Assembly (NCBI RefSeq): GCF_900240945.1 | Contig: NZ_OESG01000014.1 | Span: 2,758,734-2,822,733 of the forward strand | Length of the DNA: 64,000 bases | DNA from: Mycobacterium sp. 3519A | GTDB taxonomy: Bacteria; Actinomycetota; Actinomycetes; Mycobacteriales; Mycobacteriaceae | Direction: 5' to 3' | Shown: one piece after another, positions 34,867 through 44,340 of the stretch | Layout of the letters: each line of letters starts with the position of its first letter | Numbering within the stretch: the first letter of the stretch is position 1 | The notes under the pieces: generated by a model | What the model was told of the DNA's origin: nothing | Seen by the model: the letters and a program-made list of their open reading frames with translations, nothing else | Databases searched by the model: none | Made by a program: the position numbers and the translations under genes

Positions 34867-36545
34867 CGGTAGATGTCGCGACGCACCACCGCGGTCTTCG
34901 AATAGATAGGCAGGCCGCCGAGCGGCCAGTCGTGGGGCAATCCGGCGCCCACCACCATCGAGATCGGTGCGCCGATGTCGACCGCGCGCTGGTGCAGCAG
35001 CAGATTGTCGGGCAATAGGAACTCGACCCCTCCGACATACATCGTCGTCGGCGGAAGCGCTTGCAGCACTTCGGTTTCCATGAACAACGGACTGATCCGC
35101 GGGTCCTCCCCGTCGGTGATGCCGTCCCATGCGTGACTGTTGTCCACATAGAATTCCAGGTGGTTGATATCGAAGAATGGGTCGTCGATGAGGTAGATGT
35201 CGGGGTTGTAGTTCGCTGAATAATTTGCCTGGCCCGACAGGAGCACCATGCTGGCCGGCACCGGATCGCCGCGCAGGATCAGGTCGCGCACCGCCCCGAA
35301 CGCGAGGGTCACTCCACCCGAGTCGGCGTAGATGCTGACGTTCTCGGCGCCGTACTTGTCGATCTGCTGGGAGATGAAGTCCGCCATCACAGGTTGCACC
35401 TTGAGGATGGCACCCTCGGGGCCGGTCGCCAGCGGGTATATCGGCACGACGACGGTCGCGCCGGTGTTGCGGGCCATCTGGGTGTAGTCGATCCAGTGCT
35501 CGATGTTCGGTTCGAGGATGGAGGCCCCGCCATGGATGGCGATGACGGCCTTGTCCGTCGGATCAGGCGGCGTGAATGTCCAAACCTTCCAGACGTTTCC
35601 TGGCGAAATCTCGTACTGCGTCTTCCGCGCGTCCAGCCCGAAGGCCAGGAAGAACGGCGGGTCCTGGCTGGACAGCAACGTGCCGACGATCCCGCCGAAA
35701 TCCAGGCCGAAGAAATGGAAGACATCGCGCGCCACCCGCAGGCCGGAGACGATCAGCTTGTCGATCAGGTTTGGCGGGCCGGTATAGGTCAACGAGTTCT
35801 GCACGGTCTGCGCCTGCAGATCCGTGGCCGGTTCCGTGGCGGAGGGGTCAACGACGCGCGCCTGGCTCGTCGTCGGAAGGCTGACCTTTGCGTCGGTCAC
35901 CGACCGCGGCGCCAGAGCGGTCCCGAATTCGCGTCGCGCGAACGCCAACAGCGACCACGCCGCCGGCGCACCGGCCGGTGCTTCCGGCCCATCGTCGGCG
36001 GCTGACGGACTGAGCGCGCCGGTGACGAGCCCCACCACATCGGGGGACACGGCGGCGGGTTTGGCGGGATCGACCGGATCGGAATCCGCCCGCGGTGAGA
36101 TCTGTTGATGCGTGCGAGGTTTCGCCGCTGACACGCTCGCGACGGGCGCGTCGTCTGCGATCGGCGCCGCCTCAGATTTCAGATCCGCGTCGTCACCTTT
36201 CGACGGTGCCGAGTCTTCCGACGTGGTGCGGGATATGTGTGTTGTTTTTCTCGCCGGAGGAGTTGTGGCCCTTTTATCGGCACGCGATCTGCCGTTGGGT
36301 TTGTGCCGAGGCGGTGTCGAAGTGCTCAGGTCAGGGATCGAAGGCTCCGCTGGCGTCGCGGTCGGGGTCTTGGTGCGACCGGGTGAATCGCCGGTAGCAG
36401 GACCCGCCCCGGAGGCGTCGGCGCTAAGACCCGCCGACGACGGGTCGGATGACGAGTCTGCCGGCTTGGCTTCGGCGGCCGCCTGGCTGGAAAGTACCGC
36501 CGCTCCGACGCCAACTGTGATCAGTAAGCCGGCGAATCTACTCAT
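34845..36545 (-). CDS. secreted alpha/beta hydrolase with long disordered N-terminal arm
   Basis: This 566-residue protein starts at ATG 36545, 9 nt after AAGGAGG. A signal peptide (MSRFAGLLITVGVGAAVLSS, then QAAAEAKP) is followed by ~170 residues rich in Ser, Pro, Thr, Ala and charged residues, then LLAFARREFG (about 200), a motif I associate with a mycobacterial-specific linker before surface enzymes. The C-terminal ~300 residues are an HSL/fold-3 type hydrolase: oxyanion motif AIHGGASI (about 345), nucleophile elbow YADSGGVTLAFG (about 415, SxSGG rather than GDSAGG), Asp near DPFFDI or DGEDPR, and His in GLPHDWPL near the end. Probably a cell-wall esterase or lipase. Confidence 0.8.
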   Translation of the reverse strand: MSRFAGLLITVGVGAAVLSSQAAAEAKPADSSSDPSSAGLSADASGAGPATGDSPGRTKTPTATPAEPSIPDLSTSTPPRHKPNGRSRADKRATTPPARKTTHISRTTSEDSAPSKGDDADLKSEAAPIADDAPVASVSAAKPRTHQQISPRADSDPVDPAKPAAVSPDVVGLVTGALSPSAADDGPEAPAGAPAAWSLLAFARREFGTALAPRSVTDAKVSLPTTSQARVVDPSATEPATDLQAQTVQNSLTYTGPPNLIDKLIVSGLRVARDVFHFFGLDFGGIVGTLLSSQDPPFFLAFGLDARKTQYEISPGNVWKVWTFTPPDPTDKAVIAIHGGASILEPNIEHWIDYTQMARNTGATVVVPIYPLATGPEGAILKVQPVMADFISQQIDKYGAENVSIYADSGGVTLAFGAVRDLILRGDPVPASMVLLSGQANYSANYNPDIYLIDDPFFDINHLEFYVDNSHAWDGITDGEDPRISPLFMETEVLQALPPTTMYVGGVEFLLPDNLLLHQRAVDIGAPISMVVGAGLPHDWPLGGLPIYSKTAVVRRDIYRQLGLLT

Positions 36546-36561
36546 ACCCCACCGCCTCCTT

Positions 36562-36583
36562 GGCAAAGGTTAGGCAAAGGTTA
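36562..36583 (-). repeat. perfect tandem 11-bp repeat upstream of the hydrolase
   Basis: GGCAAAGGTTA occurs twice head to tail (36562-36572 and 36573-36583), followed by GGG. On the minus strand each unit supplies a TAACCT that fits a TANNNT -10, and the plus-strand AGGTTAGG resembles one half of an iron box. It lies 16 bp upstream of the start codon. Function unknown: promoter duplication or direct-repeat operator. Confidence 0.45.
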
Positions 36584-36651
36584 GGGCGATCACCAGCGAT
36601 CTGATGGCGAAACCAGCAAATTAGCGGTACTCGACAGAAGATGACCCGTGG

Positions 36652-38841
36652 TCAGCGTGACGGGCGGAACCGGCGCAGCCGCAGGCTGTTGCTGACCACG
36701 AAGACGGAGCTGAACGCCATCGCCGCGCCGGCGATCATCGGGTTGAGCAGCCCCGCCGCGGCAAGGGGCAGAGCAGCGACGTTGTACGCGAACGCCCAGA
36801 ACAGGTTGCCCTTGATCGTCGTCAATGTCCTGCGCGACAACCGGATTGCGTCGGGGACCGCGCGCAGATCGTCGCGCACCAAGGTGAGGTCGCTGGCCTC
36901 GATCGCGACGTCGGTGCCGCTGCCCATCGCCAGGCCGAGATCCGCCTGCGCCAGCGCCGCGGCATCGTCGACGCCGTCGCCGACCATCGCCACGACTCTG
37001 CCCTCGCCCTGCAGACGTTTGACCGCAGCAACCTTCTCCTGAGGCAGCACCTCGGCGATGACCTCGTCGACGCCCACCTGCCTGGCGATCACCCGGGCCG
37101 CCGCGTCGTTGTCGCCGGTCAGCATGATCGGCGTGAGGCCCATCTGCCGAAGCTCGGCGATCGCCTCGACCGACGTCGGCTTCACCGCATCGGCAACGAC
37201 GAGCACCCCGCGCGCCCGGCCATCCCAGCCGACGGTCACCGCGGTCTTGCCTTCGGATTCGGCTTCCCGTACCGCCTGCGCGAGTGGCTCAGGCAGGTCG
37301 AACAGCCGCCGTCGCCCGACCACCACGTCGTGCCCGGCCACGCGGCCCTGCACACCCAGCCCTTCCAGGTTCCTGAACTCGGCCACGCTCGGCAGGTCGC
37401 CCACCTTGTCGCGCGCTCCGGACGCGATCGCCTTGGCAATCGGGTGCTCCGACGAATCCTCCAGCGCCCCAGCCAATCGCAGGACTTCATCGGGTTGTTC
37501 ACCGTCGGGCGTGATCACGTCCAGCAGCGTCATCGTCCCGGTGGTCACGGTGCCCGTCTTGTCCAGCACGACGGTGTCGATGCGGCGGGTGGACTCGAGC
37601 ACCTCGGGACCCTTGATCAGAATCCCCAGCTGTGCGCCGCGCCCGGTGCCGACCATCAGCGCGGTGGGCGTGGCCAGCCCCAGCGCGCACGGGCACGCGA
37701 TGATCAGCACCGCCACCGCAGCGGTGAAGGCCGCCGCGACCGGGCCGCCCGCGCCGATCCAGAAACCGAGCGTCGCCACCGACAGCGCGATGACGATCGG
37801 CACGAACACCCCGGAGATCTTGTCGGCCAACCGCTGCGCCGCGGCCTTACCGTTCTGCGCCTCCTCCACCAGACGTGCCATCTGGGCCAGCTGCGTGTCG
37901 GAGCCGATCCTGCTGGCCCGCACCACAAGCCGTCCGTCGACGTTGACGGTTGCGCCGACCACACGGTCGCCTGGCTGCACATCGACTGGCACCGATTCAC
38001 CGGTGAGCATCGAGGCGTCGACGGCCGATGCGCCGTCGACCACCACACCGTCGGTCGCGATCTTCTCGCCCGGGCGCACCACGAACTCGTCGCCCACCGC
38101 CAGCTGCTCGACCGGAATGCGTTGTTCGACACCATCTCTGAGCACCGCGACGTCCTTGGCGCCGAGTTCGAGCAGCGCCTCCAACGCTGCGCCCGCACGT
38201 CGTTTGGCCCGCGCTTCGAAATAGCGTCCCGCGAGGATGAACGTGGTCACCCCGGCCGCGGCTTCGAGGTAGATGTTGCCGGTGCCGTCGGTACGCGCGA
38301 TCGTCAACTCGAACGCATGCTTCATCCCCGGCATGCCTGCGGTTCCCCAGAACAGCGCGTACACCGACCAACCCAGCGCGGCCAACGTGCCCATCGAGAT
38401 CAGCGTGTCCATGGTCGCGGTGCCGTGCCGCAGGTTCGTCCACGCCGCCTTGTGGAACGGCCACGCCCCCCACACCACCACCGGCGCCGCGAGCGCCAAC
38501 GACAGCCATTGCCAGTACGTGAACTGTAGTGCGGGCACCATCGCCATCGCGACCACGGGAACCGTCAACGCCGCCGAGATCAGCAGTCGTTGCCGAACCG
38601 ACGCCGTCGGATCCGCGATCGCTTCGGCGGGCTCCTCGGGCAGATGCGCTTGATAGCCCGCGTCTTCCACGGTCGCCACCAATTCTGCGGGTGTCACCTC
38701 GCCGCCGTATTCGACGTGCGCCTTCTCGGTGGCGAAGTTGACCGTCGCGGTCACCCCGTCGATTTTGTTGAGCTTCTTCTCGATTCGATGGGCACATGAC
38801 GCACACGTCATGCCGTCAATCGACAACTCGACCGACGTCAT
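36652..38841 (-). CDS. copper-exporting P1B-type ATPase
   Basis: This 729-residue protein has an N-terminal HMA domain with [10 protein letters not shown] (about 9-18), eight membrane helices including the CPC metal gate ([19 protein letters not shown], about 370), TGES (about 280), phosphorylation loop [13 protein letters not shown] (about 415), SEHP (about 460), and the Cu+ signatures YN in [14 protein letters not shown] and MxxSS in [12 protein letters not shown]. It should export Cu+ from the cytoplasm. Odd: the hinge motif usually GDGxNDxP reads [10 protein letters not shown], Asn replaced by Asp. Start ATG 38841 overlaps the upstream stop as ATGA, giving the operon copZ, HVH protein, ATPase. 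Could be called CopA/CtpV-like. Confidence 0.9.
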   Translation of the reverse strand: MTSVELSIDGMTCASCAHRIEKKLNKIDGVTATVNFATEKAHVEYGGEVTPAELVATVEDAGYQAHLPEEPAEAIADPTASVRQRLLISAALTVPVVAMAMVPALQFTYWQWLSLALAAPVVVWGAWPFHKAAWTNLRHGTATMDTLISMGTLAALGWSVYALFWGTAGMPGMKHAFELTIARTDGTGNIYLEAAAGVTTFILAGRYFEARAKRRAGAALEALLELGAKDVAVLRDGVEQRIPVEQLAVGDEFVVRPGEKIATDGVVVDGASAVDASMLTGESVPVDVQPGDRVVGATVNVDGRLVVRASRIGSDTQLAQMARLVEEAQNGKAAAQRLADKISGVFVPIVIALSVATLGFWIGAGGPVAAAFTAAVAVLIIACPCALGLATPTALMVGTGRGAQLGILIKGPEVLESTRRIDTVVLDKTGTVTTGTMTLLDVITPDGEQPDEVLRLAGALEDSSEHPIAKAIASGARDKVGDLPSVAEFRNLEGLGVQGRVAGHDVVVGRRRLFDLPEPLAQAVREAESEGKTAVTVGWDGRARGVLVVADAVKPTSVEAIAELRQMGLTPIMLTGDNDAAARVIARQVGVDEVIAEVLPQEKVAAVKRLQGEGRVVAMVGDGVDDAAALAQADLGLAMGSGTDVAIEASDLTLVRDDLRAVPDAIRLSRRTLTTIKGNLFWAFAYNVAALPLAAAGLLNPMIAGAAMAFSSVFVVSNSLRLRRFRPSR

Positions 38842-39659
38842 GACGGATCACCCTCGTCGACGGACACCGTGAACGCCGCGGTGCGGACCACGCCCGCATG
38901 CTGGAAGTCGAGAAACAGTCGGTATTTGCCCCCACTGGGGAAGGTGGTGTGGAAGCCGATGTCGGGTCCTGCCGACGCGTCGCCCATCGGATGGACATGC
39001 AGATACTCCAGATCGGCCGCACGCAACGCCACCAGATGACCGTAGGCACCCAGATATGGCTGCAGATCGGTGACCGGTTTGCCGTCGCGAGTCACCGTCA
39101 TGGTCAGCATCGACGGCTCGTCGGCACTGGTTGTCCCGCGCAGCGTCACCGTGTATCCGTCGACTACCGACGTCGCCGCGACCGGCGGTAGCGGCAGCGG
39201 CTGGTAGTTGCCGCCGACGTGCACGTTGGCCGCCAGCGTCTGTCCGTCACCGCCTGCGGGAGTGAAGTCGGCGAACACCCGGTAGTCGCCCGCAGCGCTG
39301 AAATCGACTGGTACCCGCCATGTTCCATCAGCGCCAAGCGTTGGATGCACATGGGCGAACCTGGTCAGGTCGCTGCGGACGACGATGAAATGCAATAGCT
39401 TCTCGTGGTTTTCCACGTAGTGGGTGACCGGTGTGCCTGCGGCGTCGAGAATCCGGAACTGCATTCCCACGTTGGCCGCGGCCTGAAACAGGTTGTTGTC
39501 CAACTCGAGACGGTAGGTCGCGTCGTGCGCGTCCTGGGTCGCCTCGTGGCTGGGCGCCTGGCGCACCTCGGGGCCGATGGCCCTGCCGACGAACACGGCC
39601 GCGACGAACACCACCGCCAGGCCGACGACGAACGTCGCCAACTTCTGCGGGGCGTTCAT
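38838..39659 (-). CDS. membrane-anchored His-rich-motif protein of a copper operon, function unknown
   Basis: This 273-residue protein has one N-terminal membrane segment ([20 protein letters not shown], about 6-25) and the rest outside. Two similar beta-sandwich-like halves each carry an HVHP motif: [17 protein letters not shown] (about 98-114) and [15 protein letters not shown] (about 220-234), with a further [11 protein letters not shown]. No family with known function recognised; the His-x-His pairs and context between copZ and the ATPase suggest periplasmic copper binding or handover. The start overlaps the copZ stop (TGATG) and the stop overlaps the ATPase start (ATGA). Confidence 0.72.
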   Translation of the reverse strand: MNAPQKLATFVVGLAVVFVAAVFVGRAIGPEVRQAPSHEATQDAHDATYRLELDNNLFQAAANVGMQFRILDAAGTPVTHYVENHEKLLHFIVVRSDLTRFAHVHPTLGADGTWRVPVDFSAAGDYRVFADFTPAGGDGQTLAANVHVGGNYQPLPLPPVAATSVVDGYTVTLRGTTSADEPSMLTMTVTRDGKPVTDLQPYLGAYGHLVALRAADLEYLHVHPMGDASAGPDIGFHTTFPSGGKYRLFLDFQHAGVVRTAAFTVSVDEGDPS

Positions 39660-39865
39660 CAGGCCGCCAACTGGTAGCCGGCTTCCTCGACGGCGTTCCT
39701 GATCGCGGCGTCGGCGACCGGACCCTCGCTCTGGATGATCACTGTGCCGGTGCCAAGATCGACGTCGACGGCGTGCACGCCGGGAATCTCGCCGAGCTCC
39801 TCACGCACCGAGGCCGCGCAGCCGCCGCAATTCATGCCCGTGACGGTCACCGTGGTTGTGCTCAT
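39659..39865 (-). CDS. copZ: CopZ-like copper chaperone (HMA domain)
   Basis: This 68-residue single HMA domain has the metal site VTGMNCGGCAASVREEL (Cys13 and Cys16) and ends VEEAGYQLAA, the usual ferredoxin-like fold closing. It should carry Cu+ in the cytoplasm to the ATPase encoded two genes downstream. ATG 39865 has no clear ribosome site; a TATGGT -10 ends 11 nt upstream, so the leader is only a few bases. First gene of the operon under the operator at 39881-39895. Confidence 0.88.
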   Translation of the reverse strand: MSTTTVTVTGMNCGGCAASVREELGEIPGVHAVDVDLGTGTVIIQSEGPVADAAIRNAVEEAGYQLAA

Positions 39866-39880
39866 AAGTCATGTGTACCA

Positions 39881-39895
39881 TACCCCCCTAGGGTA
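39881..39895. promoter_or_regulatory. RicR/CsoR-like copper operator between divergent promoters
   Basis: TACCC-CCCTA-GGGTA exactly fits the TACCC-N5-GGGTA palindrome I recall for the mycobacterial copper repressor RicR. Two -10 hexamers touch it: TATGGT on the minus strand (39877-39882) for copZ and TAGGGT on the plus strand (39889-39894) for the DUF305 gene. One repressor dimer or tetramer here would silence both directions until copper is bound. The regulator gene itself is not in this window. Confidence 0.75.
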
Positions 39896-39916
39896 TTCAA
39901 CGTGTAGAAAGGACCC

Positions 39917-40516
39917 ATGGCTATCTGGAAGCGAACGACCCTGATCGGAACCGGCGCCCTGGTGGCGTTGGCCGTTCTGACCGGCTGTGGCGGCTCCAAT
40001 GAAACCGAGCATCCGGCCACGCACACTTCGTCGGCCACCGCGGCGGCCGAGGCCCACAACGACGCGGACGTGATGTTCGCCCAACACATGATCCCGCACC
40101 ATCAGCAGGCCATCGAGATGAGCGACATGCTGCTCGCCAAACAGGGCATCGATCCGCGCGTCATCGACCTGGCCAACCAGATCAAGGCCGCCCAGGGTCC
40201 CGAGATCCAGCAGATGCAGGGCTGGCTGACACAATGGGATAGCCCCGCGATGCCGCCGATGTCCGGACACGACATGCCGGGCATGCAAGGCATGATGTCG
40301 GACGCGGACATGACGGCGTTGACGAACGCGCAAGGTGCCGAGGCGTCGAAACTGTTTCTGATGCAGATGATCTCGCATCACGAAGGCGCGATCACCATGG
40401 CGCAGAGCGAGATCAAGGACGGGCAGTACCCCGCCGCGATAGACCTGGCGAAGACCATCGAGACGACTCAGCAGAAGGAGATCGACACGATGCGAGGCCT
40501 GCTGGCCACCCTCTAG
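39917..40516 (+). CDS. DUF305 (CopM-like) lipoprotein, copper-associated
   Basis: This 199-residue protein starts at ATG 39917 after AAAGGA. A lipobox LAVLTGC gives acylation at about Cys24. Two ferritin-like DUF305 helices carry the conserved motifs DVMFAQHMIPHHQQAIEMSD (about 52-71) and LFLMQMISHHEGAITMAQSE (about 148-167), with a Met-rich middle (MPPMSGHDMPGMQGMMSDAD). Met and His clusters in this family bind copper outside the membrane. Divergent from copZ under the shared operator, so a periplasmic copper-buffering role is likely. Confidence 0.87.
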   Translation: MAIWKRTTLIGTGALVALAVLTGCGGSNETEHPATHTSSATAAAEAHNDADVMFAQHMIPHHQQAIEMSDMLLAKQGIDPRVIDLANQIKAAQGPEIQQMQGWLTQWDSPAMPPMSGHDMPGMQGMMSDADMTALTNAQGAEASKLFLMQMISHHEGAITMAQSEIKDGQYPAAIDLAKTIETTQQKEIDTMRGLLATL

Positions 40517-40544
40517 TTTCTGCGACGCTGAGTGCAACATTGAG

Positions 40545-42101
40545 CTAAGTCCGGAACTGCGCAGCCAGCGTCCGCTTGTCGACCTTCTCGCCCGCCAGCG
40601 TCGGCAACGGTTCGCCGCGGATCTCCCAGCGTGTCGGTATCGCGAAGTAGGCCACCACTCCGTCGAGGTGACGACGCAGTTCCTCCTCGGTCGGCGGGCG
40701 GGCATCCGGCCTGTGCACGACGACGGCGGCCAACTCCTCGCCGAGGTCCGGATGGGGAAGTCCGATGGCAGCGACCTCGACGACCGACGGATGAGTGGCT
40801 ATCGCCGCCTCGACGTGTGGGCACGCGATGTTCTCTCCGCCGCGGATCACGACGTCTTTGCTGCGGCCGTCGATGAACAGATAGCCGTCCTCGTTGAGGT
40901 GGCCGAGATCGCCGGTGTGCAGCCACCCATCGGAATCGACTGTGCCGTCGTCGATTCCGGCATAGCCGCGCATGACCGAGGGGGAGCGGGCCAGCACTTC
41001 GCCGACACCGTCGGCATCGGGTCGGTCGATCTTGAGTTCCACCACGGGATAGGGCCGCCCGACCGTACCCGGGTAGCGCTCCAGGTCGCTGCCGACGGCC
41101 ATCGTCAAAAAGCCGCCCGCTTCGGTCATTCCCCACGTGTTGGCTAGACCGCGGCGGCGCAACCCCGGCATCTTCGCGCGGATCCGGTCCAGCAGCGCGG
41201 CGGTGACCTGCGCGCCGCCCAGCGGCCACGACCGCAGACTGGACAAATCGTATGCGTCGAAGTCGGGGTGCTCGATCACCCGGATCGCCATCGTCGGGAC
41301 CGCGCCCCACGATTGCACCTGCTCGGTCTGGATCAGCTCGAGAATCTGCTTCGGGTCAAAGCGGCCTTCTGTCAACACGATCCGGCCACCCGTGAGGAAC
41401 TGTGTGATCAGGTTCGAGAGCCCGCCGACGTGAAACATCGGCGTACTCGCGAGACTCACCACCTGAGGCGAGGACACGTCCAGTCGGTCCGGTAACCGAC
41501 CGCTGCGCAGCAGGATGCTGTGCTGGTTGCAGATCACGGCCCGGCGGGACAGCTCAACGGCTTTCGGCATCCCCGAACTGCCGGAGGTGAACAGGATGAC
41601 CGCCACGGAATCCTCGTCCAGCTCGTCGACGGCGCCCTGGCCTGCCGCGTCGAAGCAAGCCCGCAGCGCGCCGATGTCGGTGGTGGCCATCGGCGCAAGC
41701 TCAGTGTCGCCGATGGCATGTGCAGGCGTCAGGAGCGTGACGGCGTGCTCGATCTCCCTGCCGCTCCACCACCGGTTGCCGAGCACCGGGACGGCGCCGA
41801 CGGTCCACAGCGCCCACACCGCGAGCGCCCACTCCGGGCTGTTGTAGGCGAACAGGAGCACCCGGTCGCCGCGCGCTATCCCCAACTCGCGCAGGTATCG
41901 CCGCGCCGCGCGTATCGCTTCAATGAACGCGGCGTAGGTGATGCGTCGTCGCCCCTGGACCAGGAAGGTGCGTTCGCTCCAGCGCTGTGCGCCGTCGAGC
42001 AGTTCGGCGAATGTGGTCGGACGCGGTTGGTAAAGCAGGCCTGGATGCCCGGCGTAGTGACCGTCGACGACGTTGCTACCCCACACTGGCACGCTCGACA
42101 C
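40545..42101 (-). CDS. acyl-CoA synthetase (FadD-type, AMP-forming)
   Basis: This ~518-residue adenylate-forming enzyme has A3 motif [18 protein letters not shown] (about 175-192; Ser-Ser in place of the more usual Thr-Thr), A5 [12 protein letters not shown] (about 315), A7 [20 protein letters not shown] (about 400-419), A8 [20 protein letters not shown], and A10 lysine near [15 protein letters not shown] at the end. It activates a fatty or related acid to acyl-CoA; specificity cannot be told. Several GTG starts are possible (42101, 42092, 42086); 42101 is a guess with no clear ribosome site. Divergent from dtd, 27 bp away. Confidence 0.85.
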   Translation of the reverse strand: MSSVPVWGSNVVDGHYAGHPGLLYQPRPTTFAELLDGAQRWSERTFLVQGRRRITYAAFIEAIRAARRYLRELGIARGDRVLLFAYNSPEWALAVWALWTVGAVPVLGNRWWSGREIEHAVTLLTPAHAIGDTELAPMATTDIGALRACFDAAGQGAVDELDEDSVAVILFTSGSSGMPKAVELSRRAVICNQHSILLRSGRLPDRLDVSSPQVVSLASTPMFHVGGLSNLITQFLTGGRIVLTEGRFDPKQILELIQTEQVQSWGAVPTMAIRVIEHPDFDAYDLSSLRSWPLGGAQVTAALLDRIRAKMPGLRRRGLANTWGMTEAGGFLTMAVGSDLERYPGTVGRPYPVVELKIDRPDADGVGEVLARSPSVMRGYAGIDDGTVDSDGWLHTGDLGHLNEDGYLFIDGRSKDVVIRGGENIACPHVEAAIATHPSVVEVAAIGLPHPDLGEELAAVVVHRPDARPPTEEELRRHLDGVVAYFAIPTRWEIRGEPLPTLAGEKVDKRTLAAQFRT

Positions 42102-42128
42102 GCTAGTCGTCTGGCAGCATCTGCGGTC

Positions 42129-42560
42129 ATGCGCATCCTCGTCCAGCGGGTGACATCGGCGTCGGTGACGGTCGACGGTGAGATCGTCGGCGCCATCGAC
42201 CCGGACAGCCAGGGGCTGTTGGCCCTGGTCGGCGTCACACACGACGACGATCCGGCGAAGGCACAGCGGTTGGCCGAAAAGCTCTGGCAGCTAAGGATTC
42301 TCGACGGCGAGAAGTCGGCATCCGACGTCGGTGCGCCGATTCTCGTGGTCAGCCAGTTCACCCTCTACGCCAACACCGCGAAGGGTCGGCGCCCGACCTG
42401 GAACGCTGCCGCACCCGGCGCCGTCGCCGAGCCGCTTGTCACAGCCTTCGCCGACGCGCTGCGTGGCCTTGGCGCGCATGTCGAGACCGGGGTGTTCGGC
42501 GCGGACATGCAGGTCGCGCTGGTCAACGACGGCCCGGTGACCGTGCTTCTGGAGGCTTAG
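42129..42560 (+). CDS. dtd: D-aminoacyl-tRNA deacylase (Dtd)
   Basis: This 143-residue protein matches Dtd end to end: [20 protein letters not shown] at the start, catalytic motif [20 protein letters not shown] (about 76-95), and the cross-subunit motif [13 protein letters not shown] at the C-terminus. It hydrolyses D-amino acids mischarged on tRNA in the cytoplasm. Convergent with the AIM24 gene, 4-bp overlap. Confidence 0.95.
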   Translation: MRILVQRVTSASVTVDGEIVGAIDPDSQGLLALVGVTHDDDPAKAQRLAEKLWQLRILDGEKSASDVGAPILVVSQFTLYANTAKGRRPTWNAAAPGAVAEPLVTAFADALRGLGAHVETGVFGADMQVALVNDGPVTVLLEA

Positions 42561-43420
42561 GCCGTCGCGACCGGTGGCGCGCCCTCGGATGGCTGCACGA
42601 TGACGAAGCCCTGGCCGTAGAACGACACCTGCACCGCCTCACCCGAACCGCGACCGATCAGCGCACCGGCCTTGAAGCTCGTCTTCAACTGCGTCTGCAG
42701 ATTCGCCGACCATGCCACCACCGCGTTGGTGTCGGCGAACGTCGGTGCCTCCGCGGCGTTCAGCACGACCGGCGGCCCGTCGGTGGTCAGCGCCACCCAA
42801 CCGGTGCCGCGCAACGTGGTGTTGAACAGCCCGCCTGCCACCATGCTGCCGCCCCGCACCCGCTCGATGTTCCAGTCGAGACTCGACGAGAACGCCAGCA
42901 CGTTCTTGCCGCTGATCGACAGCCCGGAGTTGTTGAGGTTCAGCAGGTGCACGTCGTAGGCGCGTTCGGCGAGGAACACGTCGCCCTGGCCCTGGCACCG
43001 CATCAACGGCAAACCCTCACCGGTCAGCGCCTTCTTGATGAACTTCGAGGCGCCGCCGCCCTCGAACGCGAAGTCCACGTTGCCTTGATAGGCGACCATC
43101 GAGCCCTGACGCGCCATGAACGGTTCGCCCAGGCGCACCCGCAACAGCTTCGAGTTCTGGTTGCCGATCGGTTTGGCTTCCTTCTCGCTGAAGCGTCCGT
43201 CGACCAGATCGCCGGTGATACCGGCGAATCCGTCGCCGACGGGGGCAGCCTGCTGTGGCATGGCCTGCGGCGAACCGCCTTGCCGCGGCCCACCCATCGG
43301 CGCCCGGCTGACCTGTCCGCGGTGCGACACCTGATCGGTCCAGCGTTGCCCGTCAAACCATCGGTATTCGTAGCGACCCTCGGGGTCGGGTTGCCAACTT
43401 CCAGGTCCAGTTCCTGTCAT
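42557..43420 (-). CDS. AIM24-family protein with N-terminal DUF2510 domain
   Basis: This 287-residue protein starts at ATG 43420. DUF2510 motif [20 protein letters not shown] (about 8-27), a Pro/Gln/Gly linker, then an AIM24/TIGR00266-like beta-fold (about 75-275): [52 protein letters not shown] and [16 protein letters not shown]24 proteins are of unclear biochemical role; the actinobacterial ones are cytoplasmic and often membrane-linked. Head to head with a 66-residue membrane protein. Confidence 0.82.
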   Translation of the reverse strand: MTGTGPGSWQPDPEGRYEYRWFDGQRWTDQVSHRGQVSRAPMGGPRQGGSPQAMPQQAAPVGDGFAGITGDLVDGRFSEKEAKPIGNQNSKLLRVRLGEPFMARQGSMVAYQGNVDFAFEGGGASKFIKKALTGEGLPLMRCQGQGDVFLAERAYDVHLLNLNNSGLSISGKNVLAFSSSLDWNIERVRGGSMVAGGLFNTTLRGTGWVALTTDGPPVVLNAAEAPTFADTNAVVAWSANLQTQLKTSFKAGALIGRGSGEAVQVSFYGQGFVIVQPSEGAPPVATA

Positions 43421-43460
43421 GGCGTCCAAATTAGTCGGCCTGCGGTGGCATTCTGAGGAC

Positions 43461-43661
43461 ATGGCAAAGGAAATCGACCGGGTCAGGGCGCAAAGCGCCG
43501 TCGCGGTCATCAAACAGCATCCGGGCATGGTGCTGTTCGCCGTCTCGCCGGTTCTCATCGGCGTCGGCTTGGTGTGGTGGCTGCTTAGTCCGACGTTGGC
43601 CGTGCTGCTGTTGATCGGGGCGGTGGTCGGCGGCGCCGCGGTGCTGCTCAGAAAGCGCTAG
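43461..43661 (+). CDS. small membrane protein, two predicted helices
   Basis: A 66-residue protein from ATG 43461 (MAKEIDRVRAQSAVAVIKQH). Two hydrophobic stretches (VLFAVSPVLIGVGLVWWLL and LAVLLLIGAVVGGAAVLL) are separated by a short turn, with a basic C-terminus LLRKR. No family recognised. Codon use and the in-frame basic end support coding. An ATG at 43419 is possible but would overlap the divergent gene. Confidence 0.65.
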   Translation: MAKEIDRVRAQSAVAVIKQHPGMVLFAVSPVLIGVGLVWWLLSPTLAVLLLIGAVVGGAAVLLRKR

Positions 43662-43712
43662 GTATCCGCGGTACGCGTAGTACCGCAGCGCTTGACGTGC
43701 GAGCGTCGAGAT

Positions 43713-44297
43713 ATGAACAACCCGTTTGCGAACCCCAGTGGCTGGCTCGGCAGGCTGGCGGGCCGGTTCATGCTGTGGACCAACAAGCACGACGATCTGA
43801 TCGACGCCCTCGGCGTGCAACCGAACGACGACGTACTCGAGGTCGGCTACGGGCCGGGCGGGCTGATCAAACTGCTCGCCGAGCGCACCGACGCCGCGAG
43901 CATTCGAGGGGTCGATCCGTCGCCTGAGATGCGCGACCAAGCCCGCCGACTCAATCGAGAGGCGGTGCGCGACGGTCGCGTTCGACTCGACCTCGGCACC
44001 GCCGAACGCAGCGGTCTGCCCGACGCCAGCGTCGACCGCGTGGTCTCGGTACGCAACGTCGCGATATGGCCTGACCTCGAAGCCGGGGTGGCCGAATTGC
44101 ATCGCGTGGTCCGCCCCGGCGGCGTGGTCGTGATCGCCTGGCACGGCGGTTCGGCGCCGAACCGGATCGCCAAACCGTTGCACCTGCCCCCCGAGAAGCT
44201 GGACCGCATCGAGCAGGTGCTGCGCGAGCGCTTCGGGCAGGTGACTCACGGCCAGACCAAGAGCCTCGAGGTGTTCACGGCCGTTCGCTCGCGGTGA
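43713..44297 (+). CDS. class I SAM-dependent methyltransferase
   Basis: This 194-residue protein has the SAM-binding motif I VLEVGYGPGGLIKLLAERTD (about 46-65), acidic loop RGVDPSPEMRDQARRLN, motif post-I LDLGTAERSGLPDASVDRVV and motif ELHRVVRPGGVVVIAWHG. It fits the Methyltransf_11 group. Acceptor unknown. Start ATG 43713; the ribosome site is weak. Confidence 0.85.
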   Translation: MNNPFANPSGWLGRLAGRFMLWTNKHDDLIDALGVQPNDDVLEVGYGPGGLIKLLAERTDAASIRGVDPSPEMRDQARRLNREAVRDGRVRLDLGTAERSGLPDASVDRVVSVRNVAIWPDLEAGVAELHRVVRPGGVVVIAWHGGSAPNRIAKPLHLPPEKLDRIEQVLRERFGQVTHGQTKSLEVFTAVRSR

Positions 44298-44324
44298 AAG
44301 ACCTACCAGCTGCGATGTAACGGT

Positions 44325-44340
44325 GTAATCATGTAATCAT
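44325..44340 (+). repeat. tandem GTAATCAT repeat at the start of the next gene
   Basis: GTAATCAT twice in a row (44325-44332, 44333-44340); the second copy includes the ATG of the downstream gene at 44339. It is AT-rich against GC-rich surroundings, so it may be an operator or core promoter. Confidence 0.35.

Noticed and set aside
36562..36583. Possible IdeR box before the surface hydrolase
   Set aside because: Only about 13 of 19 positions fit and the halves are direct, not inverted; kept as a tandem repeat instead.
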